Positions 35,023 to 45,598 of a stretch of DNA of 64,000 nucleotides are shown here, in pieces (the stretch's first letter is position 1; every line of letters begins with the position of its first letter). The notes under the pieces were generated by a model. That model saw only the letters and a program-made list of their open reading frames with translations. It had not been told where the DNA came from and did no database searches. Made by a program: the position numbers and the translations under genes. This stretch comes from Asterella californica (taxonomy: Eukaryota; Streptophyta; Marchantiopsida; Marchantiales; Aytoniaceae). The DNA lies in the NCBI GenBank assembly GCA_036924285.1, contig JAYKYS010000018.1:4216001-4280000 (forward strand), read 5' to 3'.

Positions 35023-35681
35023 TCATGCAGAAGTCACTCCAGAAGATGTACAAAACATCTTCTTTTGGTAGGACTGTAGACGACGTCTGCAGTGCAAAGG
35101 AAGATATTCTGAGACGGGAACTCTTGCACAGACGACGAGATCAGCAAAGGAAGAAGCATCGCAGCCACACGCGCTGAGAGCACCAGAGGAAGAAGCATTG
35201 CAGCCATCAATTGCAGGCACTGACATTAAGAGAGATAGACAAGGAGCTGCTGGAACATTCCACTTCTCGACGCTTTTCTCAAGCAGATGGACAGTGGACG
35301 AGTATTTGAAATAGAAGAGCCTACATCGGTTTGAGTGCATAATATAGTGAGACTAGTAATACAGTGATCAGCTTCGCTAGTGTACAGAGAAGAAATAGCA
35401 TAGTAGATTTTGTTGAGCACTTAGCAAGCGGCGTAAATTGTCTTTACAGTGAACAACAGTTGCTAGGTAGGCTATGTTGTACAGACTATGTTTATATATC
35501 TTTTCAAACAATAAATAGAAAGTCTACCTGTGTTCTTTTCACCATAAATACCACGTTTGGAGATATTTTGTTCAAGAATTCATGCGATGAAGTAAAAAAA
35601 TTAATAAGTGAGGTCAACTCTAAGAATGAAGACAAACGTAAGGCGGCCAAGGCACTTTACACTGGAGCTGCTGAAGAATAA
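35023..35681 (+). other. possible downstream part of the Rep-like gene
   Basis: A short frame at 35027-35180 reads MYKTSSFGRTVDDVCSAKED and ILRRELLHRRRDQQRKKH, basic and helix-like. A further frame at 35364-35681 (105 codons) ends with EVKKLISEVNSKNEDKRKAAK. Both have protein-like composition and the same strand as the Rep-like gene, but I know no family for them. Confidence 0.3.
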
Positions 35682-35957
35682 AGCTCTGAACTATGAGGAA
35701 AGTGAATATGCAGGTTGGATGAACTTCTGAGAACTTTGGCTCGTTTATTGTTATCAAGGAAATATATAAGTGTTAAACCAAAAATATATATCAAGTGGGT
35801 GTAAATAATTAAAATATTTCATAAATGTTATCTGTTAGTCCATGTCTGGAAACACATGGAGAGTATGAGATAAACCATAAGTCATGAGTAGAGTGTCGCG
35901 ATTCAAAAGATACAAGTCCGGGAAACTATAGTCATTAATGCATTATTTCAGTGTGAG

Positions 35958-36062
35958 TTTTAATTTAATATCTAACTGTTATTTCTAGAAAAAATAGGTA
36001 TTAAATTAAACATATGGATATTTATCTCTTCCATGGAAAAAGAGATGGACGAGGTGAATATC
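35958..36062. repeat. paired hairpins (type B followed by type A)
   Basis: TTTAATTTAATATCTA at 35958 pairs with TAGGTATTAAATTAAA ending 36010 (one mismatch). Directly after it, GGATATTTATCTCTTCC pairs with GAGGTGAATATCC around a centre ATGGAAAAAGAGATGGAC. Here B comes before A, the reverse of the order at 23.3 kb. Confidence 0.7.
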
Positions 36063-36207
36063 CATGTGGTATGAATATGCTCATCTGCTATGAGTGTATA
36101 TATATATATGGGTTACAGTTTTCCGAGCAGAGTAAATGTGCTACAATATTGTTGCGATTTTACATTTCTTTATCTAGTACTTTGAGCTTCACGAGGTTTC
36201 TTGAGAC

Positions 36208-36297
36208 TGTATATTCACATCATGTACACTTAGAAGTGTACATGAGGTGTAATTTAGGAGCTAATCTTTCTCTTATGAAAGGTTAGCTCTAAATTAA
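36208..36297. repeat. two adjacent hairpins
   Basis: ATGTACAC/GTGTACAT forms a perfect 8 bp stem around TTAGAA. AATTTAGGAGCTAATC then pairs with GGTTAGCTCTAAATT around TTTCTCTTATGAAA, a type B hairpin with its own inner arm sequence. CATGTACACTT is shared with 2841-2852. Confidence 0.7.
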
Positions 36298-36561
36298 TAT
36301 TTTCAAAAAAATTATCTTCATTCGTCAATAAAACTTTATTTATAGTTGGAAAGATTACAGTTAAACTCACTGCGCTTATGAGTTTTTCCTGTTTCCAGAG
36401 TCTATGTGTTTCGCTCAGTTAAGATCATTTAAATTTAGTTTTTAAATATAATAATTTAGATTTAGATATATAAAACTTGGACTCAGATTTATCTTTCACT
36501 TGCAATAATTCATGAAACCAACCGCATATAGTTTAAATTTACACTGCAGTAGAACACAAAC

Positions 36562-36705
36562 TGTATATTTCCCCCTCTTCTTTCACTGTAGAAGGCAATG
36601 GAAAAAAATAATTAATGTTTACACTTCACTATAACACATAGAGACTGTATATTCCCCCCGCTTCTTTCACTGTACAAGGCAAGGCCGTGGGGAAAGATAT
36701 TTGCT
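36562..36705. repeat. direct repeat of a hairpin-family segment
   Basis: CTGTATATTTCCCCCTCTTCTTTCACTGTA near 36562 and CTGTATATTCCCCCCGCTTCTTTCACTGTA near 36647 are followed by similar AAGGCAA text. The pair is a local duplication of a degenerate type A unit. Confidence 0.7.
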
Positions 36706-36752
36706 ATTGATTTCCTCATTCTCGTGTTATCATGTGAGCCGTCAGTTGAGCA

Positions 36753-36878
36753 CCCGTGCATATTTCACCTCTTCCTAAGTCTGGTAGAGGGGAATATACA
36801 CGAAAGGTTTAATTTATTACCTGAGAGCTTAATTATTACTAAATTTTTTTGTCAAAAAATGTTAAGTAATAGATTAAA
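36753..36878. repeat. paired hairpins (types A and B) adjoining an rRNA fragment
   Basis: The type A stem is GTGCATATTTCACCTCTTCC with GGTAGAGGGGAATATACAC. The type B-like part begins GGTTTAATTTATTACC and ends GTTAAGTAATAGATTAAAACC, with extra internal sequence. Its last bases run straight into the organellar rRNA piece at 36879. Confidence 0.65.
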
Positions 36879-36910
<32 letters not shown>

Positions 36911-36917
36911 GACGGGG
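36879..36917 (+). other. 39 bp fragment of organellar small-subunit rRNA gene (530 loop)
   Basis: Contains GTGCCAGCAGCCGCGGTAA, the near-universal 530-loop sequence of small-subunit rRNA, with ACCGGCTAACTCC before it and GACGGGG after it. The flanks are of bacterial or organellar type, not the plant nuclear 18S type. The GACGGGG ending fits my memory of plant mitochondrial 18S better than plastid 16S. Sequence beyond both ends is unrelated, so this is a tiny nuclear insertion of organellar DNA, not an rRNA gene. Confidence 0.85.
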
Positions 36918-37123
36918 TACATTTGATTAATTAATGATTTGGACTGCACAGGCTGTCGTACTTGTATTCTCCAAGGCCTGTCTGGACCTTCTGTACTTAT
37001 GGGTTCACATATAATAATTAAAAAATATTTTATTTGTTTTATCTATTTAGTATAGAATTGTTATCTAACATATATAATTTTTCCTATATATATTTTTCCT
37101 ATATAGTTAAAGGAGCAAAAGTT

Positions 37124-37146
37124 CCCAAGAAGTTAATCGAGCATGC
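37124..37146 (+). repeat. end motif of the dispersed hairpin family
   Basis: CCCAAGAAGTTAATCGAGCATGC, preceded by GGAGCAAAAGTT as in the 47.17 kb copy (GAGCAAAAGTACAGAAG). About 90 bp upstream is the shared phrase CTTATGGGTT (36996-37010), also at 14582, 23110 and 47020. Confidence 0.7.
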
Positions 37147-38106
37147 ATATTTTTGCATATTTTTTCGTTAGAATATCTACTTCATGTTTCGTTTCTGGTT
37201 TCGTTTGTTTTACACTAATGATGAACTATTGGCGTCGACTTCATACCCTACGTGTACCGTTGCTGATATATTAAAGCAGCGCTACTAGACATAATGTAAG
37301 CCCATCTCTATCCATAGCCATGTCTACCTTGTGCTTCTGTATATTACCGATAATCCTGCGACTTGTTTGATTTGTCTAATTGACGAAAGAACGGTGTAAT
37401 GCGAGAATTGACCTATTACTCACCAGAAGCTCACTCATGACACGGAAAGTGGCCCAGTGGTTCGAAACAGCCGCAAGTCTGCTGGTACGAGTTTCATAAT
37501 CTCTAGGAGCAGAAAGAACTGCAGCTACTTCATAGGTCACAAAGCAGTAGGCTGTCGCGACTTTTCGTCCCGATGGAGTTGAACAGCTCCAAAGTCAATC
37601 AGACTGAAAGAGCAAGTCAAGTATGCAACAAATTTACAAGAATCGAAAGTACATCTTTAAATGGGAACAGGGCGGCCTCTCCTGCGACCCCTGTCTATCA
37701 CTGTAAGCTCAGAAATCAGAGATGGGAAGCTTCGCTGGTTGGATTCCCAACCAACCATTTCTTGATTCCAACTGAGGGGGATAGTCTCTTACAGCTTCTG
37801 CAACTGATCAGCCTGACAGGTTCTACCGACTCTTCAACCTGAAACTCCATAAGAGAGACAACAGACAGACAGAGCCTCCGGCAACGCTCTGAATTTACAA
37901 TTGCAATTATGGGCTTGCGTGCGTGCAGGGTAGGCTCTGTCCAGGTTCTGGAATCCCAGACTAGGAAGGAAAGCGCCTAAAGAATAAGAAACTTGAATAA
38001 GCTACTTACTACTCTGAATATCTAGAAGATCATGACAGTACTACCTCGATTCTCTCTACACGAGAAATGTTGGGCCAAAACAAATAAAGATCTAACAAGA
38101 AAAATG

Positions 38107-41100
38107 TTACTTCTCTTGAAGAGAGCTAGATGACTCTTCAAACAACTTGTAAAAACGACTCCTCCTAAGCCGACCTTGCTCAGCTTCAAGATCCGCTTCC
38201 TGCCTACTCCTTTTGGTGGATTTCTGGCCCAGTTTACGTTGGACCCTCCGATGGAAATAGTCTTCCGTATCCAAAACATACGAGATTTTGGATGTGTTAC
38301 AAGAAATCTTGTACTCCAATCCATTCACCACAATGGCATGCGTCAACTTTTTCTGTAGAGCCACGCACTCATCATCTGCACCGATCACTTTCCTCCTGTT
38401 TCTGGCAAGAAATATGCGACGATGTCTTTCGTTCTTCTCTTCTATCGGGATGTGTAAAAAGTTGTTGAGGTACGTCGAAAATGAAGACTCCAAAGCGTTC
38501 GCAGGGACATCATGCTTGTCAAATCCACCCTCCATTATCTGCATCAGGCACTCATTCATCTTCGTGTTGTACTCAAACCGATAAATGTTCTCGTCATGTA
38601 GGAGTATGCTGGCGTTCGCGAAGTAAACATGATCAATGAACTGACCGGATGCCCGAGACAACTCATAAGAATGAAGAACCAACATCTTCTGCAACACGTC
38701 ATCCGAAACAGCTGCCTGTAACTGTTTTACAAGCTTAAATATCAGCTTGTCAAGAGTAAAAAGAATGTAGGACTGCGTTCCAATGATGGTCCTGCATTCA
38801 TCCTCAAATTTGGCGTTGTCAAGGGAACCATCAAGTAAACTGTACAACACCTTCAGGAACTTGGCGTAAAGGTTGGGAGGAGCAGTATCCTTGATGGACT
38901 TCCACTTCTTCTCTGCTGCTATAGCATTTGTTTTCGCACACAAAATGCGTTCGTAGAGAGTCTGATGGAGTCTGAAAATGACATATGCACTGTCATTTCC
39001 ATAGAAGATGTTTGAACTTTGAGAACCGACTCGCGGAATGTCATCAGAATCCAAATAAGCAGCAAGAGGAGCGCATTCTGAGTATGACATATCCAGAGAG
39101 GGAGGAGAAGACATTCTGTCTCTATCACCATCATGATCATCCCCATCTCCTTCAGCCTCACCTTCACTCTCGGCCTTGCCTTCGCGTTCCGCATCTTCGT
39201 CCTCATCCTCATCTTCGTGGTCATCCTGCGAACCGTCGTCTGCATCGTGTGACTCATTGCCAGAAAGATCGACATCGTCCGACAGATTTTCGCTCGCACT
39301 CTCTTCCCCTTCATCATCTGCATCTCCTTCCCCATCTGGATCGTTACCCTCAGACTCCTCTATCTCTAGCTGGGGACAAGAAGACTTACTGATTACAGCA
39401 CCATCCAGTCCATCCCGATGTTTATACTTCTCTGGGTAAGCGGAGGGATTATGCATGAACTGAGACGCGCCCCTGTCTTCTAGGTCCGGAGATGGTGACA
39501 ACTCGCCTTCTTCTCGGTCTCCCCTTGTAGATATCTCCAGATGGCCTACGCTACTGTTTTTGCTGATAAGAAGTGGAGGTCTGCTCCTATGGTTTACCTT
39601 CACATCGCCAGTCTTCTCAGCCGCGCCAAACTCTATTTCTTCTGCCGTGGTAGATCTTCTGACAGTGTTTGGTTCCACACTCTCCTCAACAGACTGCGGT
39701 GTAACCTTAGGAGCGGGAAGTGAAAACGATGAGCCAGATTTCACAAGACCACAAGGATTGGCAGAACCATCCACTTCACCCGTTTTTACATCCTGCAATG
39801 ATGCCCTCTCGGGTTCCCTCGTATCTCCATAGCTGCCTGATACTTCTCCACCATCTGCAGAACTTCCTTTCGTGTTGGTAGGCAGATTTTTGCCCCCTTC
39901 TCCTCTCTCCTCAACTCCTTGGGGACGTCGAACCACACCAAAGAAAGGCTCGATGACGTCTGTCCAAATTCTCAAGATCTTCTGGGACTGCTCCACAGTG
40001 TTACATACTTCGTCCAGGGAGTACTTGATGATCTTGAACACGTCCTCGTGTACTGCAGGATCAGCATAGATAAACTTCAGATCGGGTATCAGAGGTCGCC
40101 GATTTCCGGATGCCACAGCTACTGCAGAATCATCCTCCCTTCTCTTCTTCTCACTGATCTCCTTGATTTCTGTGATCAGAGCCTTGGTGCTCAGGCTCTT
40201 CTTATCCTGCTGTTTGAAGTAGAAACTGCGATGGTCGAGGGACTTGTGATAATTCTTAGCATAAACCTCTGCCCAGACCTTATTCATGTCTGTTCGACAC
40301 CTTGACCAGTCGTCATGTTTCTGCTTCAACCGGTGCAGTATGACGGGAAGCGCCATAGGAGAATTCTTCCTTACCAGGTCAACAACATCCAGACCGTGAT
40401 CACCATAAATACGTTCGATACAACGAAGGTTTATGGCAGACAAATGGTCCTCCACGTGTGGTTGAAGCTTGCTGAAACTAGGATCCTGAAGGTTCTCCAG
40501 CAATTCTCCCACGCGCCGAGCAGTCACATTGGTGGATTCAAGAAGCATGTCCAGTTCAAAGCGGTCATCTTCACAACGGAAAAGACTCTCCTCGTACTGG
40601 TTCTTCCGCATATGCTTAAAGGAGTAGTCTTCACTGCCAGATGTGACAGAAACCCAACTGTCGTTCAAAACTCCTCGTGCCAAGTCAGTCCGATGGGTGG
40701 AGATCGGTTTGGGGTAGCTCTTTGGCAGAAGACGATAGCTTGGAGTACACCGCTCACAATTAGACAGGTCGAGCTCCGAAATGGGTTTGTTTGAGTACTT
40801 CTCCTTGTTGAAGATGGACGAAGCCTTCTGACATGATGCTTCCTTAGAACCCAGGTAAGCACTTCGATCTCTATCCTTCTCTCTCTCATGCTCAGTTTCC
40901 ATCGGCGCCTCTCCATCTCTCTCCTTTCGGTCTCTATCCCGTTCCTTGTCTTTCTCAACCTTCGGAGGCTTGAGCATTGCACCCTCGCCAAAGTCAAGCT
41001 TTTTGCTGCTGAAGACGCCTGCAAGGTAGCCCTCGAGATTTTCCCGACGGGAAAGAAAGTCGTTGAAACCATCCATAAGATCTGAATGCTTTCCAAGAAT

Positions 41101-42303
41101 GTCGGCTACGAGACTCTGCAGCTCCGAGCGACTGATAATCTCTTGACTGAAAATATTCAGACATTTCAGAAACTCCTGGTAAGTATCGCGGTTGCGCAAT
41201 CTCCCCTTCACCTTATCGAAGAAAGCAAGCTGCTCTTTCTGCAAACTCGAACTTTTCAGAGACTTCTTGTCCTCATCCACCAAAGGCGATGCAGACAACC
41301 CTTGCAGGGTTTCCCCTCCGTCGGCAGCTTGCGACTGCTTCCGAATCAACTCGTCAGCTCGCCGGGCAGACTTCCGCTTGTGAGGAAGCCTCTGTGATGC
41401 GTCGAGATCCTTTTCTTTTCCTTCCTCGAGATCTTTCGCCACCTTATCCTTATCCTTCTCTCTCCGATCAAAATCGTCTTTCTTATCTTTCTCCTTCTTC
41501 CGCTGCTCCTTCTCCACCTTCGACGATAACCGTTCTGGAGCCCCATCTCCATGCCTATCAGATCCTCGATCGCGTTCCCCGTAAGACCCAGTCTTTTCCC
41601 TCTTAACTACCCTCTCTGCTTGTATCTGGCGACTCTGAATCATTCCGGAACCCTTCTCCACGGCACCACGAATGTTCGAGTGAGTGGGCCTGAGCGGACC
41701 AACCGGAGTGCCAGAAGAATCTGGCAGGAAGTACGTGAACTCCTCCAGCAAGTCTCCGTGTTCGCTGAACAGAGACGCAACTTCCTGATACACTTCACTG
41801 ATTGACTTGTTCCCTTTTCGGTACATATTCAAAATCTCGAGAAACGCTTTGTAAACATGCTCATCCGCCGAGAAGCGTGTCTTGATCTTGTTGACATAGT
41901 TGATAGCTTGATCAAATTCCACGGGCTGCTTCTTCGGTGCCTGCTCTTCCTCAGCAATCGTTATCTCATAACCCTTGGGAAGAAATGTGTTGAACCCGAG
42001 AATAAGTTCTCGATGACCTTTGAAAAGATCCTTGACTCGAATGATTACACCCGCAGTGTCAATTCGCTGGGCCTTGAAATCTTTCATGACCTCTAGAAAT
42101 TCGTCGTACTTATCTTTGTCATCCTTGAACATATCTTTCACCGCTTTCAGATATGCCAGTGCATCATCAGTAGTCAGGCGCGGTGCAGGGGCGTTGTTGT
42201 TCGATGTTGGCAGGGATGCTTCAGATGTGGCCGTTTCCCCTCTGTACCCTGCCACTCGCTTCACTTGAGGAGCCGAAGCCCCTTCTTCCCTCGACCGCTT
42301 CAT
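38107..42303 (-). CDS. SIN3-like transcriptional corepressor, intronless
   Basis: SIN3 proteins are nuclear scaffolds that bring histone deacetylase to DNA-bound repressors. The product has 1398 residues, normal for plant SIN3-like proteins. It has three paired amphipathic helix domains (about residues 43-112 with ALAYLKAVKDMF, 129-195 with AINYVNKIKTRF, 356-420 with QLAFFDKVKGRL). The deacetylase-interaction region is at about 515-610 (LSNCERCTPSYRLLP and DSWVSVTSGSEDY), followed by a long acidic stretch around 1000-1080 and the conserved C-terminal region. A Lys/Glu-rich coil lies between PAH2 and PAH3. I chose the Met at 42303 because MKRSRE matches the usual plant start; an in-frame Met lies 14 codons upstream at 42345. 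The 4.2 kb frame has no intron, whereas Arabidopsis homologues, as I recall, have many. No oligo-A tract follows the stop. It looks intact. Confidence 0.95.
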   Translation of the reverse strand: MKRSREEGASAPQVKRVAGYRGETATSEASLPTSNNNAPAPRLTTDDALAYLKAVKDMFKDDKDKYDEFLEVMKDFKAQRIDTAGVIIRVKDLFKGHRELILGFNTFLPKGYEITIAEEEQAPKKQPVEFDQAINYVNKIKTRFSADEHVYKAFLEILNMYRKGNKSISEVYQEVASLFSEHGDLLEEFTYFLPDSSGTPVGPLRPTHSNIRGAVEKGSGMIQSRQIQAERVVKREKTGSYGERDRGSDRHGDGAPERLSSKVEKEQRKKEKDKKDDFDRREKDKDKVAKDLEEGKEKDLDASQRLPHKRKSARRADELIRKQSQAADGGETLQGLSASPLVDEDKKSLKSSSLQKEQLAFFDKVKGRLRNRDTYQEFLKCLNIFSQEIISRSELQSLVADILGKHSDLMDGFNDFLSRRENLEGYLAGVFSSKKLDFGEGAMLKPPKVEKDKERDRDRKERDGEAPMETEHEREKDRDRSAYLGSKEASCQKASSIFNKEKYSNKPISELDLSNCERCTPSYRLLPKSYPKPISTHRTDLARGVLNDSWVSVTSGSEDYSFKHMRKNQYEESLFRCEDDRFELDMLLESTNVTARRVGELLENLQDPSFSKLQPHVEDHLSAINLRCIERIYGDHGLDVVDLVRKNSPMALPVILHRLKQKHDDWSRCRTDMNKVWAEVYAKNYHKSLDHRSFYFKQQDKKSLSTKALITEIKEISEKKRREDDSAVAVASGNRRPLIPDLKFIYADPAVHEDVFKIIKYSLDEVCNTVEQSQKILRIWTDVIEPFFGVVRRPQGVEERGEGGKNLPTNTKGSSADGGEVSGSYGDTREPERASLQDVKTGEVDGSANPCGLVKSGSSFSLPAPKVTPQSVEESVEPNTVRRSTTAEEIEFGAAEKTGDVKVNHRSRPPLLISKNSSVGHLEISTRGDREEGELSPSPDLEDRGASQFMHNPSAYPEKYKHRDGLDGAVISKSSCPQLEIEESEGNDPDGEGDADDEGEESASENLSDDVDLSGNESHDADDGSQDDHEDEDEDEDAEREGKAESEGEAEGDGDDHDGDRDRMSSPPSLDMSYSECAPLAAYLDSDDIPRVGSQSSNIFYGNDSAYVIFRLHQTLYERILCAKTNAIAAEKKWKSIKDTAPPNLYAKFLKVLYSLLDGSLDNAKFEDECRTIIGTQSYILFTLDKLIFKLVKQLQAAVSDDVLQKMLVLHSYELSRASGQFIDHVYFANASILLHDENIYRFEYNTKMNECLMQIMEGGFDKHDVPANALESSFSTYLNNFLHIPIEEKNERHRRIFLARNRRKVIGADDECVALQKKLTHAIVVNGLEYKISCNTSKISYVLDTEDYFHRRVQRKLGQKSTKRSRQEADLEAEQGRLRRSRFYKLFEESSSSLQEK

Positions 42304-43500
42304 CCTCCGTCCTCCTTCGAAAGTAACACAGCTCACTTCTATCATGTAACGACTCCCGCTGCACTCCTTGGCATCTCTTCTTCGGCCTACTGCTACTCAC
42401 ATGCACTCTTAATGCTCAACCGAACCAGCAGAATACCTGGAAGCATGCGTGAAAGATTGGCACTGCCAGCTTAATTTCGAAAGTTGCTTCTGAAACCATT
42501 GCTACCCTGCAGAAGGGGAAAACATTCTGGACACGCAAATTCCTCGTACTAATGCAATCAACCAAAGTAGACCAAGAACCTGGAGACACCAATGCTCAAC
42601 AGCTTTGTGCGCTACGACCACGGGAACTGAACACCATAAGGACACGACTCCAACAAGCAGAAATCACACCTCCTTCATGAATCAAGGCCAGAAGACGGTA
42701 ATGCGTCAAGATAAAATACTGCAGAAGAGGCGGAACAAATACCTGTCAGAAACTCACACGCCACAAGGAACTATACCGCCCGGGAGCTTACGTGCTGGTG
42801 GAGATTAGTGACTTCGACGAGTTCCGACCTTCGATTCCCCGACGCGCACTACCACAACTTCGGAATTGCCCTCTCCGCTCACACTCTCATCACAGCTCTC
42901 ACCCAAACAGTTAAATATAGCCCCCGCAGCCCATTGAAGCGGCTCTTGCTCTTTTTCTCTTCTTCGCAGACAGGAAACGAAGAAGAAGAAGATGCATTAG
43001 CACCACCACCACTACATGTTGATAAAAATCCACGCGCACCTTCCTGCTCTACAGATCCAATTATCAAGCACCGTGATGCTTCAGGTACTGCACGCACATT
43101 GATTCACGTCAACCGTAAACCCTCACAGACAATCCACACTCCACGCTTCTGCGCACGTCTCAGGGTTTGTTCGTTGGGTGAGTGGATGGCCGAGAGCAGA
43201 ACTTCTGAGTGGCTCGAGCGCCAGGCGGATGACGAGAAAGAGAATGAGCGAAGGAAATAATAAAGTGCGCGTAGTTGTAGTAGTAGTAGTAGTAGTAAAG
43301 CGGAGAAGAGACGAGACACGACAGCTGCTGCGCCGAATGCACTGCGACTGAGAAGAGGTAGCGGGCCGAGCCGAGCCTTAAGGCCCCGTCGTCTGGAGGA
43401 CTAACTAGTAACCACACACACACACACAGAGAAGAGAAGGCAGAGCACAGCAAGGCATGCTGCTGCTGCTGCTGCTCTAACTCGGTCACGTCAAGCTGAA
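42304..43500. promoter_or_regulatory. SIN3-like gene leader and promoter side with microsatellites
   Basis: This region lies upstream of the gene on the minus strand and is GC-richer than the spacer beyond it. It contains simple repeats: (TAG)n at about 43272-43298, (CA)n at about 43412-43427 and (CTG)n at about 43457-43476. Frames on both strands are open by chance in this composition. The transcription start cannot be placed. Confidence 0.4.
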
Positions 43501-45548
43501 ACAAAAATGCCGCAAAATCTTCCCAACATGGAACTATTTAAATTTACACAGCGTATCTGAAAACTACGTTGATCGGCCGGAAATGCACTTACTGCGTTCA
43601 CCACAGTAGTTTAAATGTAGAAAGATTAGAGAGTATATAAAAGCCCATTCCGAACCGCCCGAGATCGGGCACTACTTTATGGATCGTTTCCACTCAGAAA
43701 GATTGGAGTAGATGCTAGAAAAGGTAGTTAAATTTGCACCGGGAAATGCTGCAACTGCGTAAAATCCTTCTAACTTCGTAGTCTCTATCTAGCCCGAGAA
43801 CTTGAGCGTGATTAAATATATTTCGCCAGCTTTCCTGCAGTCGCATCTCTCGGGCGTCTGGACACCTCTGCTGCCTTGTAGACAGCTGACCGCCGCTCCG
43901 GTCCGACAAACAAAACATGCTCCCAAGTGCATTGATTGAAACATTTAGGGGAAGGCAGGCTCTGGACTCCTTCCTAATTTAGCGTTCTCCGCCTCCTTGA
44001 GAGTCAAAAGAGGCTCGATTCATCATTTTCCAACCTTCCTTCTAATTAAGAAGCGTAATTTAATTAATAAACAATTAAATGATGAACAAAAGTATGTGAG
44101 GTTCATCTTTTGATGCAGTAAAGTAACAGTTACTCTAAATGGGACCATATACTGCTTGTACATGTTGCTGCATTGGCATCCTTATGTTCAAATCCACCTT
44201 TTATCATAAGCCTCACATAAAACTTCTTTCCGATTCTAGTTAGTTGTGATGTTAAATGTAAATTTGCATTTTACTTCTTGGATATCATTCTTTACCATTT
44301 GCTACAATAATGCGCATCATCATTTATTAAAATATTATTTTTCTAATTTTGTGTATCACATAGTGTATTTAACCTTTTTTAAAGATTTACTGTTAGTATT
44401 TATTTTATTAACAAATTACTGAAAATTTTAAGATGAGTTTACTGACACGTTTAATTAATTTTAAAATGTATTTACTCTTTAACTTTCCCAATTTTTTTAC
44501 AATTTAAAATTTAGGAATTTTTCCACTTATGTTATACGATGATATATCATATCTGATAACATTGTAATCCTCTAAATACAATATTCTTAGGATAATTTAG
44601 ATCTATATTTTATTTATTTATAATAGCTCAATTATCATAAAAAATATTTATTATCATTATGACTGAAATCATTGTTTTTATCGTTTAAAGCGTTCAACCA
44701 ACGACATGTATAGCACGAACAAGATAACAGTCTATACAATTTTTAAAAGTTTGATATGCTGATGTTAATAAATAATAATCAACTTTGATTATTATATTAT
44801 CTATAATAATTTAATTCTATAATCTTTGGATACTATAATTTACTTAATTTATATGTCATATAGTGAGAAATCAAAGTTCAATTGTTAAGTTTAAATAGAA
44901 TAAAGTGTTTTTATTCTAAAATAAAAAATTTAATACCTTGTTGTTGTGGAAATATAGTGTTTTTTTCATGTTTTAAAATACAAATATCAAGTTTTTCTAT
45001 ACTATACAACAAATATTTATTTGAAATATACTATTTAACATCTCTAATTGAGAAAATAAAATAACTAATTTATGAACTGACTCATGTGATTTGGATACAT
45101 ATGTCCAAGTGACCCCTTGAGATTACTCATTGAACGTTGCTCTTGATACTTAAGGTCTAGGTTACCCAAACTCTGCACTTTTTGACGTTTGCAGATGTGA
45201 AATGAGGACTCTAGGTTACCTAGAGCAAATTGCACCTCTTCATATCTTCATAACATTGAGTATGAACTCCAAAATTGATATGGTAGATTACATTGGAAAA
45301 CGACTAGAAAGTATTATATTTTTGCCAACAAAAAAAAAGATTTTTTTAAAAGTATTATCAGAAACTAATTTGTTAAATTTCAGTCTTTTCTGTTTTCTAA
45401 AGAGAACTCCCTTTCCAAAGAGGAATTTTGAATCAAAAATAATCTGGGAAAATATTCCAGTTAGTACCTTTATACCAGGAGGAGGTTAAGTATGCTTTTT
45501 CCTTCATACATATTTAGAAAATTGTTAATATCAAAAGAAAACACTGTA

Positions 45549-45598
45549 AACAAAAGCTCTCCTTATATCAACATAAGGAGAGCTTTTGTTGATATAAG
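45549..45598. repeat. perfect hairpin with an alternative overlapping foldback
   Basis: An 18 bp perfect inverted repeat (arms 45549-45566 and 45573-45590, loop ATCAAC) contains AAAGCTCTCCTTAT. The loop and inner arm (CTTATATCAAC, 45562-45572) are also exactly complementary to the bases at 45588-45598 (GTTGATATAAG). A transcript could therefore form one of two exclusive stems. Confidence 0.85.

Larger units (their letters stand above)
35682..38106. other. hairpin-rich AT spacer and SIN3 3' side
   Basis: 35.95-37.2 kb is dominated by hairpin-family sequence and one organellar rRNA fragment, listed separately. 37.25-38.1 kb is less AT-rich, has no convincing gene and probably includes the 3' untranslated region of the SIN3-like gene. 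The open frame 37573-37842 is unassigned. Confidence 0.55.

Noticed and set aside
37335..37350. TATATTACC resembling the nicking nonanucleotide of rolling-circle origins
   Set aside because: It does not match the consensus exactly and does not sit in the loop of a stem.
37440..37510. Second tRNA-like stretch (GTGGCCCAGTGGTTCGAAACAG)
   Set aside because: The GGTTCGAA is at the wrong end relative to the D-arm-like part, and no cloverleaf can be formed.
42304..42345. Fourteen extra N-terminal residues for the SIN3-like protein
   Set aside because: The upstream in-frame Met gives a segment unlike other plant SIN3 starts, whereas MKRSRE at 42303 fits. Not fully excluded.
42808..43504. Open frames on both strands upstream of the SIN3-like gene
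   Set aside because: They overlap microsatellites and the probable leader; no protein similarity and no consistent splice context.
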